A stretch of DNA of 64,000 nucleotides. Source: Ophiobolus disseminans (Eukaryota > Ascomycota > Dothideomycetes > Pleosporales > Phaeosphaeriaceae). Where the stretch lies: positions 256,360 through 320,359 of the forward strand of contig MU006243.1 of the NCBI GenBank assembly GCA_010093685.1, in the 5' to 3' direction. Under the pieces are notes generated by a model. That model searched no databases. It saw only the letters and a program-made list of their open reading frames with translations, and was not told where the DNA came from. Position numbers and translations under genes: made by a program. Shown here one piece after another: positions 35,367-46,162 of this stretch; within the stretch, counting starts at the first letter, position 1, and each line of letters opens with the position of its first letter.

Positions 35367-35914
35367 TTGAGCGAGAGAGAAGAGAGAAGGATGAGAACCG
35401 GCAGCTACTTAGACTTATGATGATGGTTGCTATGATGATTGCTGCCGCAGGGTACACATACATGGGGCGAAGCAAAGCTGAGGTTGTGCTTGCGTTTGTG
35501 TGGCTGTGCGTACGCGTCTTTCCGCCAGCTGTCCGGGGCTATCTTGTCCAGCGAAGATCAGGCCCTGTGTTCTTGCTGTGCAGAGCGAAGGGTAAGCGGG
35601 TCTGACAAGCGAGCTTCATCATTCGCATGATAGAATGAGGCTGATGATGTGGATAAACATGACATCGGGCACGCGAGCGACGTCGATTGGGCGGAAGGCG
35701 GTGGCTGGGATGGCGGCTGCCCATTGGCCCATCTCATGCTGGTTGTCCTGAGGTCTCTTAGCGTGCGAGTGAGATTTCTCTAGAGCCAAGAGTTCGGACC
35801 TCGATTTTCACGATCTCGCACACGACACACCCACCACTGCGCGCCCAACCCACTGCACAGTTTCTAGCCTCAATAACACTCACGTATACGAATCTATTGT
35901 CTGGTTGCTACAGA
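35367..35914. promoter_or_regulatory. Divergent promoter between the 33646-35366 gene and SURF6
   Basis: 548 bp head-to-head spacer. The final 100 bp before 35915 are C/A-rich, as in other leaders here. No specific site recognised. Confidence 0.4.
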
Positions 35915-37578
35915 ATGGGTGACACACTCGAGGTACGCGCAAGGAAGGCGCCTCCGCATCGCGCCTGCCGCTAACTGAGAGCCGCAGGAGCGATTGAAGA
36001 GCCATGCTCGGGCGTTCGAGGGCCTCATGTCCCTCATCCCAGCCAAAGACTACTACGGAAAAGACGAAAGTATCACGAGCGTAAGGACTGCCCCACCGAG
36101 TGGCGGCTACTTTATACTGATTGCAGCCCCGACAGACCCAATGGCTGAAGAAGAAGAAGCAGACTCTCGAAGAACGGCAGGCCGCAAAACGAGCGAAGCT
36201 AGACCCCGCATCACACAAGTCTGCCAAAGATGTCATGGACGAGAATGCGCTAAAGCGAAAACGAGAGCTTGAAGGCGAGCCATCTGAGGCGGAGTCATCG
36301 GACCTCGATATGGACATCGAGAGGGAAAAGCCCCTGGAGGGAATCAAAAAGGCGAAGAAGCAGAAGATAAAGGCGCCAGAGCCTGAGCCAGAGGCAGCTG
36401 CAGATGGTGACGTGGAGGAGACTTCGACATTGACCAAGTCCGAGCAAAAGGCTGCAGCAAAGGCGGAGAAGAGGCGGGAGAAGAGAAAGGAGTTGAAGGC
36501 GAAGAAGACACACAACGAAGACACCAAGAAGGCGCAAGGTGCCGAGTTCAGCAAGGGCTTGACCAAGCCATCGGATCCCGAAGACGAGCTTGACGAAGAC
36601 GAGGATGACGGCAACATCGACCCAGAGGACCGCATAGAGAAACTCGACGTCAGCGGTCTCATCGAAGAGGGTCAGTCCACCGCTCCCTCCACTACTGCAA
36701 ATTCCAATTCCTCCACAGCCTCCGTTGATTCTGCCGCGTCCTCCACCTCATCAGTCCCTCCATCCGGCGACGCACCGCAAGAAAAGAAGCAAAAGAACCC
36801 TCTCCCAATTGACGACAAAGCCCGTGCCCTGTTCCAGGCCCGCCTGACCGCAAAGCTTGAGGCGATGCGGGCATCACGCAAAGCAGATGGGCCCGATGGA
36901 CGTCCAGCCAAGAACCGTGCAGAGCTGATCGAAGCGCGGAGGAAAAAGGAAGCTGAGCGGAAACTCGCAAAGAAACAATCAATTAACGAGTCGAAAGAAG
37001 ATGAGGCACGACTAAAGGCAGAGGAGCAGCTGGCGCGGATAAGAGGCGGGTCAGGCTCGCCCTCCATATTTGCGCCGAGGTCGCCAGAAAGTGAGCGCAA
37101 TTTCAACTTTGGCAGAGTCGCATGGCAGGACGGCCAACAACTCGAGAGCACACTTTCCAAGTTCCAAGAGTCGAGGAAGAAGAAGGGCAAGTCAGACGCA
37201 AAGACAGCCTTGGACGCCGCGCAGAAGAAACAAGCACGCATCAACGGCTTCGACGAGGACAAGCGGAAGGACATTGAGGAGAAGGACCTCTGGCTGGCGG
37301 CGAAGAAGCGCGCACAGGGCGAGAAGGTCTTCGACGACGTGAACCTCCTCAAAAAGACACTCAAGCGCCAGGACAAGCAAAAGGCCAAGAGCAAGCAGGA
37401 GTGGAAGGAGAGGTTGACGAGTGTCCAGGAGGGCAAGGAAAAGAAGCAAAAGAAGCGCGAGGAGAACCTGCGCAAGCGGAGAGACGAGAAGGGCCAGAAG
37501 GGCAGCAAGAAGAAGGTCAAGAAGCCGGGTAAGAAAGTCAAGCGTCCGGGCTTTGAAGGTACGTTCAAGGGGAAATAA
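35915..37578 (+). CDS. RRP14: SURF6/Rrp14-like ribosome biogenesis protein
   Basis: Nucleolar protein needed for pre-rRNA processing and ribosome assembly. Three exons (introns 35933-35987 and 36081-36126) give 520 aa; the first exon encodes only MGDTLE. The N-terminal block (ARAFEGLMSLIPAKDYYG, then TQWLKKKKQTLEERQAAKRAK) matches the SURF6 N-terminal motif. The middle is acidic. The C-terminal half (about 250-515) is a Lys/Arg/Glu-rich helical SURF6 domain with FNFGRVAW, followed by AKKRAQGEKVFDDVNLLKKT and a very basic tail. The tiny first exon is typical of fungal Rrp14 genes. Identification is strong. Confidence 0.93.
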
Positions 37579-38130
37579 AGGGATTTTCGGGAGGGATGGC
37601 ATTTTGGATGTAGATATTCGAGGAGCATTTGGCGTTTGATACCACATAGCGGTCGGCATCATCACGAGCGTTCGGCGTATGTTTGGCTTGAATATCACGA
37701 CGTCTTTTGTGCACATCTTCATTGTCGTCTCCTGCAATCTTGAGCATTGGTGATATTCATGACTGTTTCTTGAGAGCTGGTGCCAATATTCGTCGAAGGG
37801 ATTGCGAGCCGTTATTCAGGATATCTTTGCGCATCAGGGGTGTATGCAATTCGAAACTGCCGTGACCGTTTTAAGGCGAGCCACGTTTATGATGTCGTTG
37901 CTCCTTCTAGCCCTGAGACGTATATAGACTCGTGTCAAGTACGAAGTGACATCTCAATAGAGCGAAACTTCCGTAACAATAAAATTACAACACTTTCAAG
38001 ATATGGTGATTGAAACTTCTGTCTCCCATTTTGAATGCTGGTTGTTCACAAATGAGATTCGAGTTGCTGGATCGGATATAATCATCGCTCTTATATATAC
38101 AACTTCTACTTCAACGCAAACTTCTCTGCA
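37579..38130. other. Tail-to-tail intergenic region
   Basis: 3' flanks of SURF6 and the complex I subunit gene. AT-rich in the last 150 bp, with no coding signal. Confidence 0.45.
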
Positions 38131-38941
38131 TTATCTGTAGGGGGCATCCGCGCGGGCAGCAGCGGCAATTTCCGGCTCCCACTTGTCTCCGTTCGCTAGC
38201 AGCTTCTCCTTGTTGTACAGGAGCTCTTCTCTCGACTCGGTCGCGTACTCGGCATTTGGTCCTGGTATCAATTAGCATTGAACTGTGGTTGTGCCCAGAT
38301 TTTCAGAACTCACCTTCCACAATGGCATCGACGGGGCAGCTCTCCTGGCAGAGACCGCAGTAGATGCACTTGGTCATGTCGATGTCGTAGCGTGTTGTCC
38401 TCCTGCTTCCGTCCATGCGCTCCTCAGCTTCGATTGTGATAGCCTGCGCAGGACAAATGGCTTCGCAGAGCTTGCAGGCGATGCAGCGCTCCTCTCCTGT
38501 AGGGTACCGTCGCAAAGCGTGCTCGCCTCGAAAGCGGGGTGAGATGGGGCCCTTCTCGAAGGGGTACATGATGGTGTATCTAACACACCGTCAATCCTCA
38601 TTTCTTCCAATTTGAAGAGCCAGAGGCTCAATGGGTGGCACTCACGGTGGGCGGAAATACTGCTCTAGCGACACATACATGCCGCGGAACATCTCCACGA
38701 GTAAGAAGTACTTGCCCGCTTGGTCCAATGCACCTTCCCCTTCATCCCATCGCTTCGGTCGAGGTAACCGGAAATTGGGTGGCGGCGGTCCTGCTGGGGT
38801 GGCGGCTCGACGGACTGTGGTAGAGAAGAAGGCGACGGTGGCGGGCGAGGGGAGGCGCCCTGACGCGAACTGCGACGACCGGAGCATCGCCGCAGCTGAA
38901 GGGCCGCGGGACAACATGGTCAATGGCTTTGTGCTGGCCAT
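38131..38941 (-). CDS. NDUFS8: Complex I 23-kDa iron-sulfur subunit (TYKY)
   Basis: Mitochondrial matrix-arm subunit of NADH:ubiquinone oxidoreductase carrying two 4Fe-4S clusters (N6a, N6b) on the electron path to quinone. Three exons (introns 38580-38645 and 38262-38313) give 230 aa, the expected size. The N-terminus is a basic, Ser-rich mitochondrial targeting sequence. Two ferredoxin motifs are intact: CIACKLCEAICP (about residue 127) and CIYCGLCQESCP (about 167). The sequences YPFEKGPISPRFRGEHALRR and the C-terminal AEYATESREELLYNKEKLL are family hallmarks. It lies head-to-head with the gene for another complex I-associated protein, the acyl carrier protein. Confidence 0.97.
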
Positions 38942-39318
38942 CCTGGGCGCTGAAGCGGGCGAGGCGGATGTGTGGGTGCGTGCGGTTGCGACGTGAAGTT
39001 GTTTGAAGACGACGTCGGCTTGGGAACGGATGAGCTACGATTGGCCAAGACGGCGATGATGGCGACGACGAGGTGAGGCAAGGTCGGAGAGGAGCACTCT
39101 GTATCTAGAACTATACTGCACGTGAATTGCAATTTCCGAGCCTTGAAGGTATTCAGTCTTCCTACAGGCGATGTTGTGAAGGTGCGCAACTTCCATACTC
39201 TGATCGTTCGCTTATGTAACACGCAACTTCAGACCGCCGCGAAGTTCTGTAAACTCGGCGTCACCACCTTGACATCCCCCTCGCCATCCCGCCCCGACAA
39301 CCCCCAGAACCTCTCAAC
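38942..39318. promoter_or_regulatory. Bidirectional promoter of two complex I genes
   Basis: 377 bp separate the two start codons. Both flanking genes encode mitochondrial proteins of the same complex, so a shared promoter giving co-expression is plausible. No HAP (CCAAT) or other element could be assigned with certainty. Confidence 0.5.
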
Positions 39319-39996
39319 ATGTTCCGAACCGCACTTCTCCGATCTGTGCGGTCAGCTGCCCGCGCTGCACCACGATGCCAGGCCGCAATGGCTCGGCCCG
39401 TTGCGCAGAGCTCGTTCTTCCAGCCAAAGCAGACGACCCCCTCCACATACTTCCAGGCCGTACGATGCTATGCCGCGAGCGCCGGACTTTCCAAAGATGA
39501 GGTCACTGGCAGGATAATGGACCTTCTGAAGAACTTCGATAAGGTATAATACCTGGGACATGAGTTTGAACTCATGGCTAACATGCGTGCAGGTTACAGA
39601 TACTTCAAAGGTACTAAGAGCCGCCGCTAAGCCCTCGAATACATGCTTACCTATGATAACAGCTCAACGCCGAGTCTCATTTCCACAACGATCTTGGTCT
39701 CGACAGTCTCGATACTGTAGAGGTGGTTATGGCAATTGAGGAGGTCGGTTGCAATGCGTGGGGCTACGCGGAAAGCAGTTTCTGACAATCACACAGGAGT
39801 TCAGCATTGAGATTCCCGACAAGGAAGCCGATGTCATCTACAGCGGCAAGTCGCCTCCATCATATATGAATGCTTTGTATACTAATGATATTGCAGTCAA
39901 ACAAGCAGTGGACTACATCCTGGCTCAGCCCGATGGTAAGGCGCAACAACGGCCACAGATGGGGTATACCAGCTAACAGACAGTCCAGCGCACTAG
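39319..39996 (+). CDS. ACP1: Mitochondrial acyl carrier protein
   Basis: Carries acyl chains on a phosphopantetheine arm for mitochondrial fatty acid synthesis and lipoate supply, and is also an accessory subunit of complex I (NDUFAB1). Six exons give 139 aa, with introns 39544-39592, 39611-39662, 39744-39796, 39846-39896 and 39936-39988. The N-terminus is an Arg/Ala-rich targeting sequence. The attachment motif GLDSLDTVE is intact, with its serine in the right place. The end (VDYILAQPDAH) is the normal ACP terminus. Intron 4 begins with GC instead of GT (CG|GCAAGT), and only this donor restores the expected protein. One exon is only 18 nt and the last coding exon is 8 nt. Confidence 0.95.
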
Positions 39997-40476
39997 ATGG
40001 CATGAAGCTTGGGCGCAAGATGGAGTGAATGTGAATGTGGATTTGGGCCGGTTCTACCGGCGTTGTTAAATATCACCCTGCATGTAAAACAGTCTGGGCC
40101 ACCGTGTTCCTTCTCGATAGATATATGCTATACACTTCTCAATCGTCCTGACCGTGCGCGTGAAGATGTACGGATCCATTCACCAGTTGGTAGCGGAGAG
40201 GCCTGAAGTCTTGGCATAGCCGAACTTCCCTTTCCGCTGATAGCAGTCGCACGAAGTACGTCTCCCACTTGCACTTGCACATGCAGCCCGCGATACCTCG
40301 ATATTTCACCCCGCCGACGCCGACACATTCCGTAGCATCATTCTGCCTTTGAAGGTCCGCCTCTGACCGCTCCCCGCGCATGCGCAGCCCGAGCGCCTGC
40401 ATCCCTGTGCTCATTGAGGAGCGCCGCCAATAAATTCCACGAGGCACCACGCCACCCGACCCGACAACCACACGCA
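39997..40476. promoter_or_regulatory. ACP 3' flank and VPS74 promoter
   Basis: 480 bp, non-coding. The last 80 bp before 40477 are C/A-rich. Nothing specific recognised. Confidence 0.35.
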
Positions 40477-41696
40477 ATGGCCTCGAGCTCTGGACTGACG
40501 CGAAGAAGAGGAGGAGCCGGCGCCGCAGGCAATGGCGAGGACGAAGGCAGCCGGGTCAGCTCACCAGCGCCGAAGCGCAACGACGACCGCACCCCAGAAA
40601 CCGCATACGAGAACTCCGAAAACGGCCACAAGATCGCATTCGACCCTCGGGACATGAGCGAGAGCGCAGAGCGGAGCAAACAGCCGAAGCTGACGCTCAT
40701 GGAGGAGATTATCCTCATGGGGCTGAAGGACAAGCAGGTGCGTAGAGCGCAAGGGACGGGGAGGCATTGTACAAGGAACTGCATGCTGACAAGTGAGGCT
40801 AGGGCTACCTGTCGTTTTGGAATGATAACATCTCCTATGCGTTACGGGGCTGCATTGTCATAGAACTGGCGTTCAGGGGCCGCGTGAGCATGCAGAAAGA
40901 CTCTTCGCGGCGGCGCTTCCCTCTCGCAGACCGCGTCATTGAGGTCATCGACGACACATTGACTGGCGAGGTGCTGCTGGACGAGGCCCTGAAGATGATG
41001 AAGTCAAGTGAGAAGATGAGTGTCAACTCGTGGATTGATCTCATGAGCGGTACGTCTGGCTTGTAGTAGGATGTGGCAGTCAGCAACTGACACGATGCAC
41101 AGGAGAGACATGGAATCTGATGAAGATTGGCTACCAGCTCAAGCAAGTCCGCGAGCGACTATGCAAAGGCCTCGTCGACAAGGGCATCCTGCGCACAGAG
41201 AAGAAGAACTTCCTCCTCTTCGATATGGCGACACACCCGGTAGCAGACGGCGGCGCAAAGGAGGAGATCAGGCGCCGGGTCAGGAACGTCCTCACAAACC
41301 GCACCGTCGTTCTCCCAGGCAGCCAGTTCCTCCCCGAAGAACTCGAGTTCAGGGTCCTCAGAACCATCACCATGGTGTGTGCAGCTTATGCGGCCAACGT
41401 GCTCGAAAATGCTCTGACGACACTTGGACACGAGGCCCGGGAGCGAGCTTTCGCCCAGGTGGACGAGCTTCTGGCAGAGTACTCACAGTGGCCGTTTGCA
41501 AGACGGTCGGGCGGGTCACAGGGTGTGGGCGCCAACTTGGGCCAGGTTATCACGGATGAGGTCAATGGCTCCAAGGACAAAGAGCTGCAGCTCGAGGTAC
41601 GTGGACGTAAGATTTGTTGTTATAAGACTATACTGACCAGTCTAGGTTGTGGCCGCGTGCTTGAGTGTGTTTACGAGACTCGACTCGCTGCTCTAG
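40477..41696 (+). CDS. VPS74: Golgi phosphoprotein 3 homologue (Vps74)
   Basis: Peripheral Golgi protein that binds PI4P and retains glycosyltransferases in the Golgi. Four exons (introns 40738-40802, 41050-41102 and 41597-41645) give 350 aa. The GPP34 domain fills about residues 70-345: LTLMEEIILMGLKDKQGYLS at its start, then SFWNDNISYALRGCIVIELA, RFPLADRVIEVID, SWIDLMSGETWN and QLKQVRERLCKGLVDKGILR. The final exon supplies the hydrophobic end VVAACLSVFTRLDSLL. The N-terminal 70 residues are basic and disordered, as in other fungal homologues. All parts fit a functional gene. Confidence 0.96.
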
Positions 41697-42802
41697 TGAA
41701 CTAGGCAGCTATCAGACGCAGGACTCTGGCTATCTTTGGGCTTGTCGCGTCGTGGACAATCTACGTGCATAACCCATACGGATGCTCAGGGCGCTACTTG
41801 CACGGCAGCATACAGTAGGCTGGTATTCTTCACATTGCTAGGCTTGCGGGTCTTCGTTTATAGCGAGCAAAAGGGCTGGAGCGGTATGGCGTTGGGCCAG
41901 GGCTGGGTCTACCAGGGCATCATCTTTCAACTTGTGGAAAAGAGCCATTCTCGAATCCAAACTTTAATCCAACCCAACGAAGAGGTCCCACTACAATCCT
42001 GGCGCTGGGCACAAAGTGACACGAGGCGCTAACATTCTTGCCGTGGACTCTAGAAGCAAGTTTGAAAGCCAGCCTAAAAGTGGGCGGTCTTGGCGCGTCA
42101 CGTGGTACGAGCAATGTGGGCAGGAACAAATGTCAGGTAATTCGATGTAAACGACTCCAGAATAGACGTTGAGTAAGACGAGTATAGCTCAGCCGGGAGT
42201 GCATGCCCGCCAGAGCCTGTCGCGCCGTTGCTGCGACCCCAGCGGTCGGTGTTCAGTCTGGGCGCTTGCGGGCAGAGGCGCCATATTCTGAAAGGACCTG
42301 CCTGACACACAACACAACGCATCATTCCGAGCTTATCCACCGCGCCCGACCCCTCACTAAGGCACCGTGTAAGTGTTTCGCCGGTTCGGGAGTGCCAATA
42401 TCTCGCGTGTCCAAGCCTTGCCGGCCGCCTGCTGCGCGCGTTGGTCGTCTGCGGTTTCCGTTCCCGATCGGCAGTTCCTGCCCTTCAGCCAAACAGGAGG
42501 CCCAGCCCAGTCCTGTGACGACGCGCAAATTGCATGGTCCCATCGGTATGTGTTTTTTCTGACTTCAGTCTGTACGCTGCCCACGCGGCGATGCTGTCGC
42601 GATGAAGCCGCTTTCCTGAGCGGGTGGCGCAGCTGCTGCCGGCGCTCACCCACCCCCTTCGGCACCCGTCGCGCCTGCTTGTGACGCCCACTGACCCCAG
42701 CGCAGCGTCCATCGCGACCTTCCATGCCTCAGTCCTGAACACAGCACCTCTCTAGCGGGTCGCTCCTGCTGCGCGCTCTTACCCAGGCACCCTCCCACCG
42801 CC
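41697..42802. other. 1.1-kb upstream region of SNF5
   Basis: 3' flank of VPS74 and promoter or long leader of SNF5. A tRNA A-box-like string occurs near 42184-42195, but there is no matching B box. No protein-like frame. Confidence 0.4.
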
Positions 42803-45318
42803 ATGACCTCACCGCCGGCCCGCGCCTCGCACCCGTCCGATTCGACCCACGGCGCGTCCCTGAACGGCATCAACGGGGACACCGCCCAGCCCGTCCAGCT
42901 ACCCACCGCCCCGGCCAGCGTCAATGGCCTGGACTCCGCGTCGCACGAGACCAACGCGATTCTCGACGGAAAGCAAAAGGCCAAGGCGGTGCTGGCGGCC
43001 TCGGGGGTGAAGATACCTGACGCTCAGGGTGACATGGCATCGGCCGCCCCAGTGGAAGCCATCAACGGCGCGTCACCAAGCAGAAAGCGCTCGCGCTCCG
43101 GGACTCGCCGGCCATCCCAGACGCCGACTCGCGAGAAGGGGCCCGCCGTGAAGGAGAACCAGAGCCACCTCCTCGAGCGCTACATCGCGCGCGACTTGCT
43201 GGATAGCGTAAGCCTGAACGAGCGCTACGAATACTCGAAACAGATATATGCGGATCTGGGCGAGCTCCGACAGTTCTACCGCGATGAAGTCTTTCCCGTT
43301 CGGCGGCAGGACCCAGGCGCAATTTTTGGATATGGATATGCCGGATACGGCAATGGCGAGACAAACATCGGACCCGACCCACGACAACCCAACGTACCGC
43401 GCCTCGTGTATCCCGTGCATGCCAAGCGCGCTGGCCGTCGCCATGCGCCTCAATTGAAGGTCGGGCGAGAAAAGGGCGCCCAGCAAGCGGAGCAAGTGGA
43501 GGAGCTGGTACCCGTCCGATTGGATATCGAACTGGACAGGCTGAAGCTACGAGACACGTTTACCTGGAACCTGAACGATCGCGTTACCGACCCTCTGCTG
43601 TTCGCCCAAACCCTTGTCGAGGACTTCCAGATACCCCCGGAGCTCCGCCAAAATGTGGTCCATCAGGTCGACCGTGAGATTCACGAGCAGATACAAGACC
43701 ACTACCCGCACGCATTCTTTGACGACGAGCCGCTGGACCCTAACCAGCCGTACGCCGCATACAAGAACGACGAGATGCGGATATTGATCAAGCTAAACAT
43801 AACCATTGGCCAGCATACACTTGTAGACCAGTTTGAGTGGGAGATTAACAACCCGCTGAACGCGGCGGAAGACTTTGCGAGGCAGATGGCAGCCGACCTA
43901 TCATTGTCCGGAGAGTTTACCACCGCCATCGCACATTCGATTCGAGAGCAATGCCAGATGTTCACGAAGAGCCTGTACATTACGGGCCATCCCTTCGACG
44001 GAAGGCCTGTCGAGGACACCGACATACAAGACAACTTCCTCACTTCGCCCTTACCGTCCGTATTCCGACCTATGCAGTCCACAAAAGACTATCAGCCCTA
44101 TTTATACGAGCTAAGCCACGCCGAATTAGAACGCGCTGAGCTATCCATTATGCGAGAACAGCGGCGGCAGAAGCGCTCCGTCAACCGACGAGGTGGGCCG
44201 GCACTACCTGATCTCAAAGACCGTCAGCGCACCGTTCGAACCCTCGTGGTTTCGTCTGTTCTTCCAGGAGCTGCAGAGATTCTTGAGGAGAGTCATCTTT
44301 TCAAAGCAACGCGCAAGGTTAGGGAGGGTCGCCGTCGCGGTGCCGAGGGTAGTTCAGACGATTCTGACAGTGACGATTCAATCGTTGAGTCCCCAGCGCC
44401 AGCACAGATGACCGGAGGCACTGCTCGAACCAGAGGAATGCGCGGTGCTGCTACTGCTGCGCAAGTCGCTATGAGATCCGCTCTTGGGCGGTCAGCAACC
44501 CCAGAGATTGCCACACTCCAAAGTTTGCATGAGAGCAGATCATCCAGGTCACTAAGATACGAAGCACGCGACGAGAGCGTTCCCGAGCCGACTACCCTGA
44601 TTGTCAAACTCCGGATATCGTCCGCTAAATTACGAGAGTGGCAGCGAAACCCCAGAGCTTTCGCAAGGCTTGTTGCCACACCCATGATGGCACCCGCACC
44701 ACCTCCTTCCAGAAACACACCTGGCGCAAACTCCATGCCACCACCTCCCTCGCCTGCTATGCCACCTCGCTCCACACCACAAGCTCCAGCACCTGTCGAA
44801 GCCTCTCCACGCCCACCCGTTACATCAAGTCCAGCTCCACAACCTCAAAAGCAGTGGCAATACAAATTCGATGGCTCAATAGATGCGCCATGGCCAGCCC
44901 CTGCCCCATCCCAACAAGTAAGGCATCTTCACGAACATCATGGCTGAAACAACATACTAATCATACCCAGCCTCCACCACCCCAGTGGCTTCAGCAAGCC
45001 CTCCAAGACCTGCGAAACCGAAACCCAGGCGAGTCATTCGAGTCTACGATGCGCTACGTCGTTATGAACGAAGCATTCCACGACCCAGAAACGAAGAAGA
45101 CGGTCACCAAACAGGTCAAGCTAGACCCTCTGTCCACATCTTCACCACTACCGTCACACCACAAAGCATACTTCCTCCCACGCATCAGGTGCATGGACTG
45201 CCCCGGCAAACTCTACAACGCGGGCCCAGAGCACAGTGTCAGCAACTTTGAAACGCACCTTAAGAATCGCGTGCATATGAATAATGTAGCCAAGCGATCG
45301 GCTGCCCGCGTAACCTAG
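42803..45318 (+). CDS. SNF5: SNF5 subunit of the SWI/SNF chromatin remodeller
   Basis: Core subunit of the SWI/SNF remodelling complex in the nucleus. Two exons (intron 44918-44970) give 820 aa. Two SNF5 repeats are clear: the first from PVRLDIELDRLKLRDTFTWN (about residue 235), the second from ILIKLNITIGQHTLVDQFEW (about 325), each followed by the usual helical part. The N-terminus is disordered and basic. A Pro-rich linker follows the repeats. The last 60 residues contain a CMDCPGKLYN...H zinc-finger-like motif with FETHLKNRVHMNNV, found in many filamentous-fungal Snf5 proteins. The RSC paralogue Sfh1 is the alternative, but Sfh1 is usually shorter and lacks this tail. Confidence 0.93.
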
Positions 45319-46162
45319 AAGAAGTACCGCGTCCCAAAAGCTGCAGCGAAAGGGGAGATTGTAAAGTAAAGGTCAGTTGAGTGTTGGGATTTTGATGCTT
45401 GGACGGGCGCTGAGGCGTGGGTTCTCGTGGATAATCCTTTTTTGTACAAAAAAATAGTATATCACTTTTTCTTTCTGGACTGGACTGGACTGGAGCAGCG
45501 CGGTGAATGGGTACAATTGGCGTATCTTTTTCCTTTTCTTACCATTGGCTTTTTGCGGTGCGAGGGAGGGTTGGGTAGGAGGTAGGCAAACCCTGGTCGA
45601 GTTTTGAGGTGGGGTTCATATCATCAATGGAGCTATGCATCGTATTCGTGGCTTCTGTTTGTGCTTGATGTGCTTGATGTGCTTTTTGTGCTTGATGTGT
45701 GATGCTTGGGATGGGAGATGGGGGATGGACCGAGCAGTGCAGCATTGATTGTATTTTGAAGGACCGAGAGATTTCTTTGAATCGTATGAGCATATTCTCT
45801 TTGGCCATGGGGGTTATGTGGTATTAGGATTTATGCAAAGCAGTGAGGCATTGATCATACTTTCAAGTTTGTAAACTCTTTCGTTGCTTCAATTTGGCGT
45901 ATTGTCTCTGTTTGTAGATGTCTTGTTCTGGTTGACAAGTGGTACGAGGGGCCAGAGACGTGCATCTCAATGAAGCATTGATCAATGGCTTTCTTTGGGT
46001 CGTACTAGCATATTCTTTTTGGTTCAGTTGTCTTTTCCTTGTCAATGGATGGAGTCACTCTTCAAGTTTGCAATTGCTTCCTATGTTGAGATGTCTCTCA
46101 ATCTGCTCTTGTGGATGAAATTTGGCATGTCCATAAACTTGACACGACCGACGACTTTCAAC
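45319..46162. other. Intergenic region with a degenerate duplication
   Basis: Contains a GGACT repeat (about 45477-45493), a TGTGCTTGA-type repeat (about 45659-45700) and two diverged copies of a segment of roughly 150-200 bp (near 45743-45930 and 45974-46130). No protein-like frame. Confidence 0.5.
45743..46130. repeat. Degenerate tandem duplication
   Basis: Two stretches share ordered matches: GCATTGAT, then TTTCTTTG..TCGTA..AGCATATTCT.TTTGG, then TTCAAGTTTG and TTGCTTC. The copies are offset by about 210-230 bp and have clearly diverged by substitutions and indels. Noticed by eye; alignment was not computed. Confidence 0.45.

Noticed and set aside
36672..37628. 318-codon open frame on the minus strand
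   Set aside because: Antisense shadow of SURF6; its Phe/Leu/Ser-rich product is the mirror of Lys/Glu-rich codons.
42184..42195. Perfect A-box-like string of an RNA polymerase III promoter
   Set aside because: No B box or T arm follows at the expected distance, so no tRNA gene is supported.
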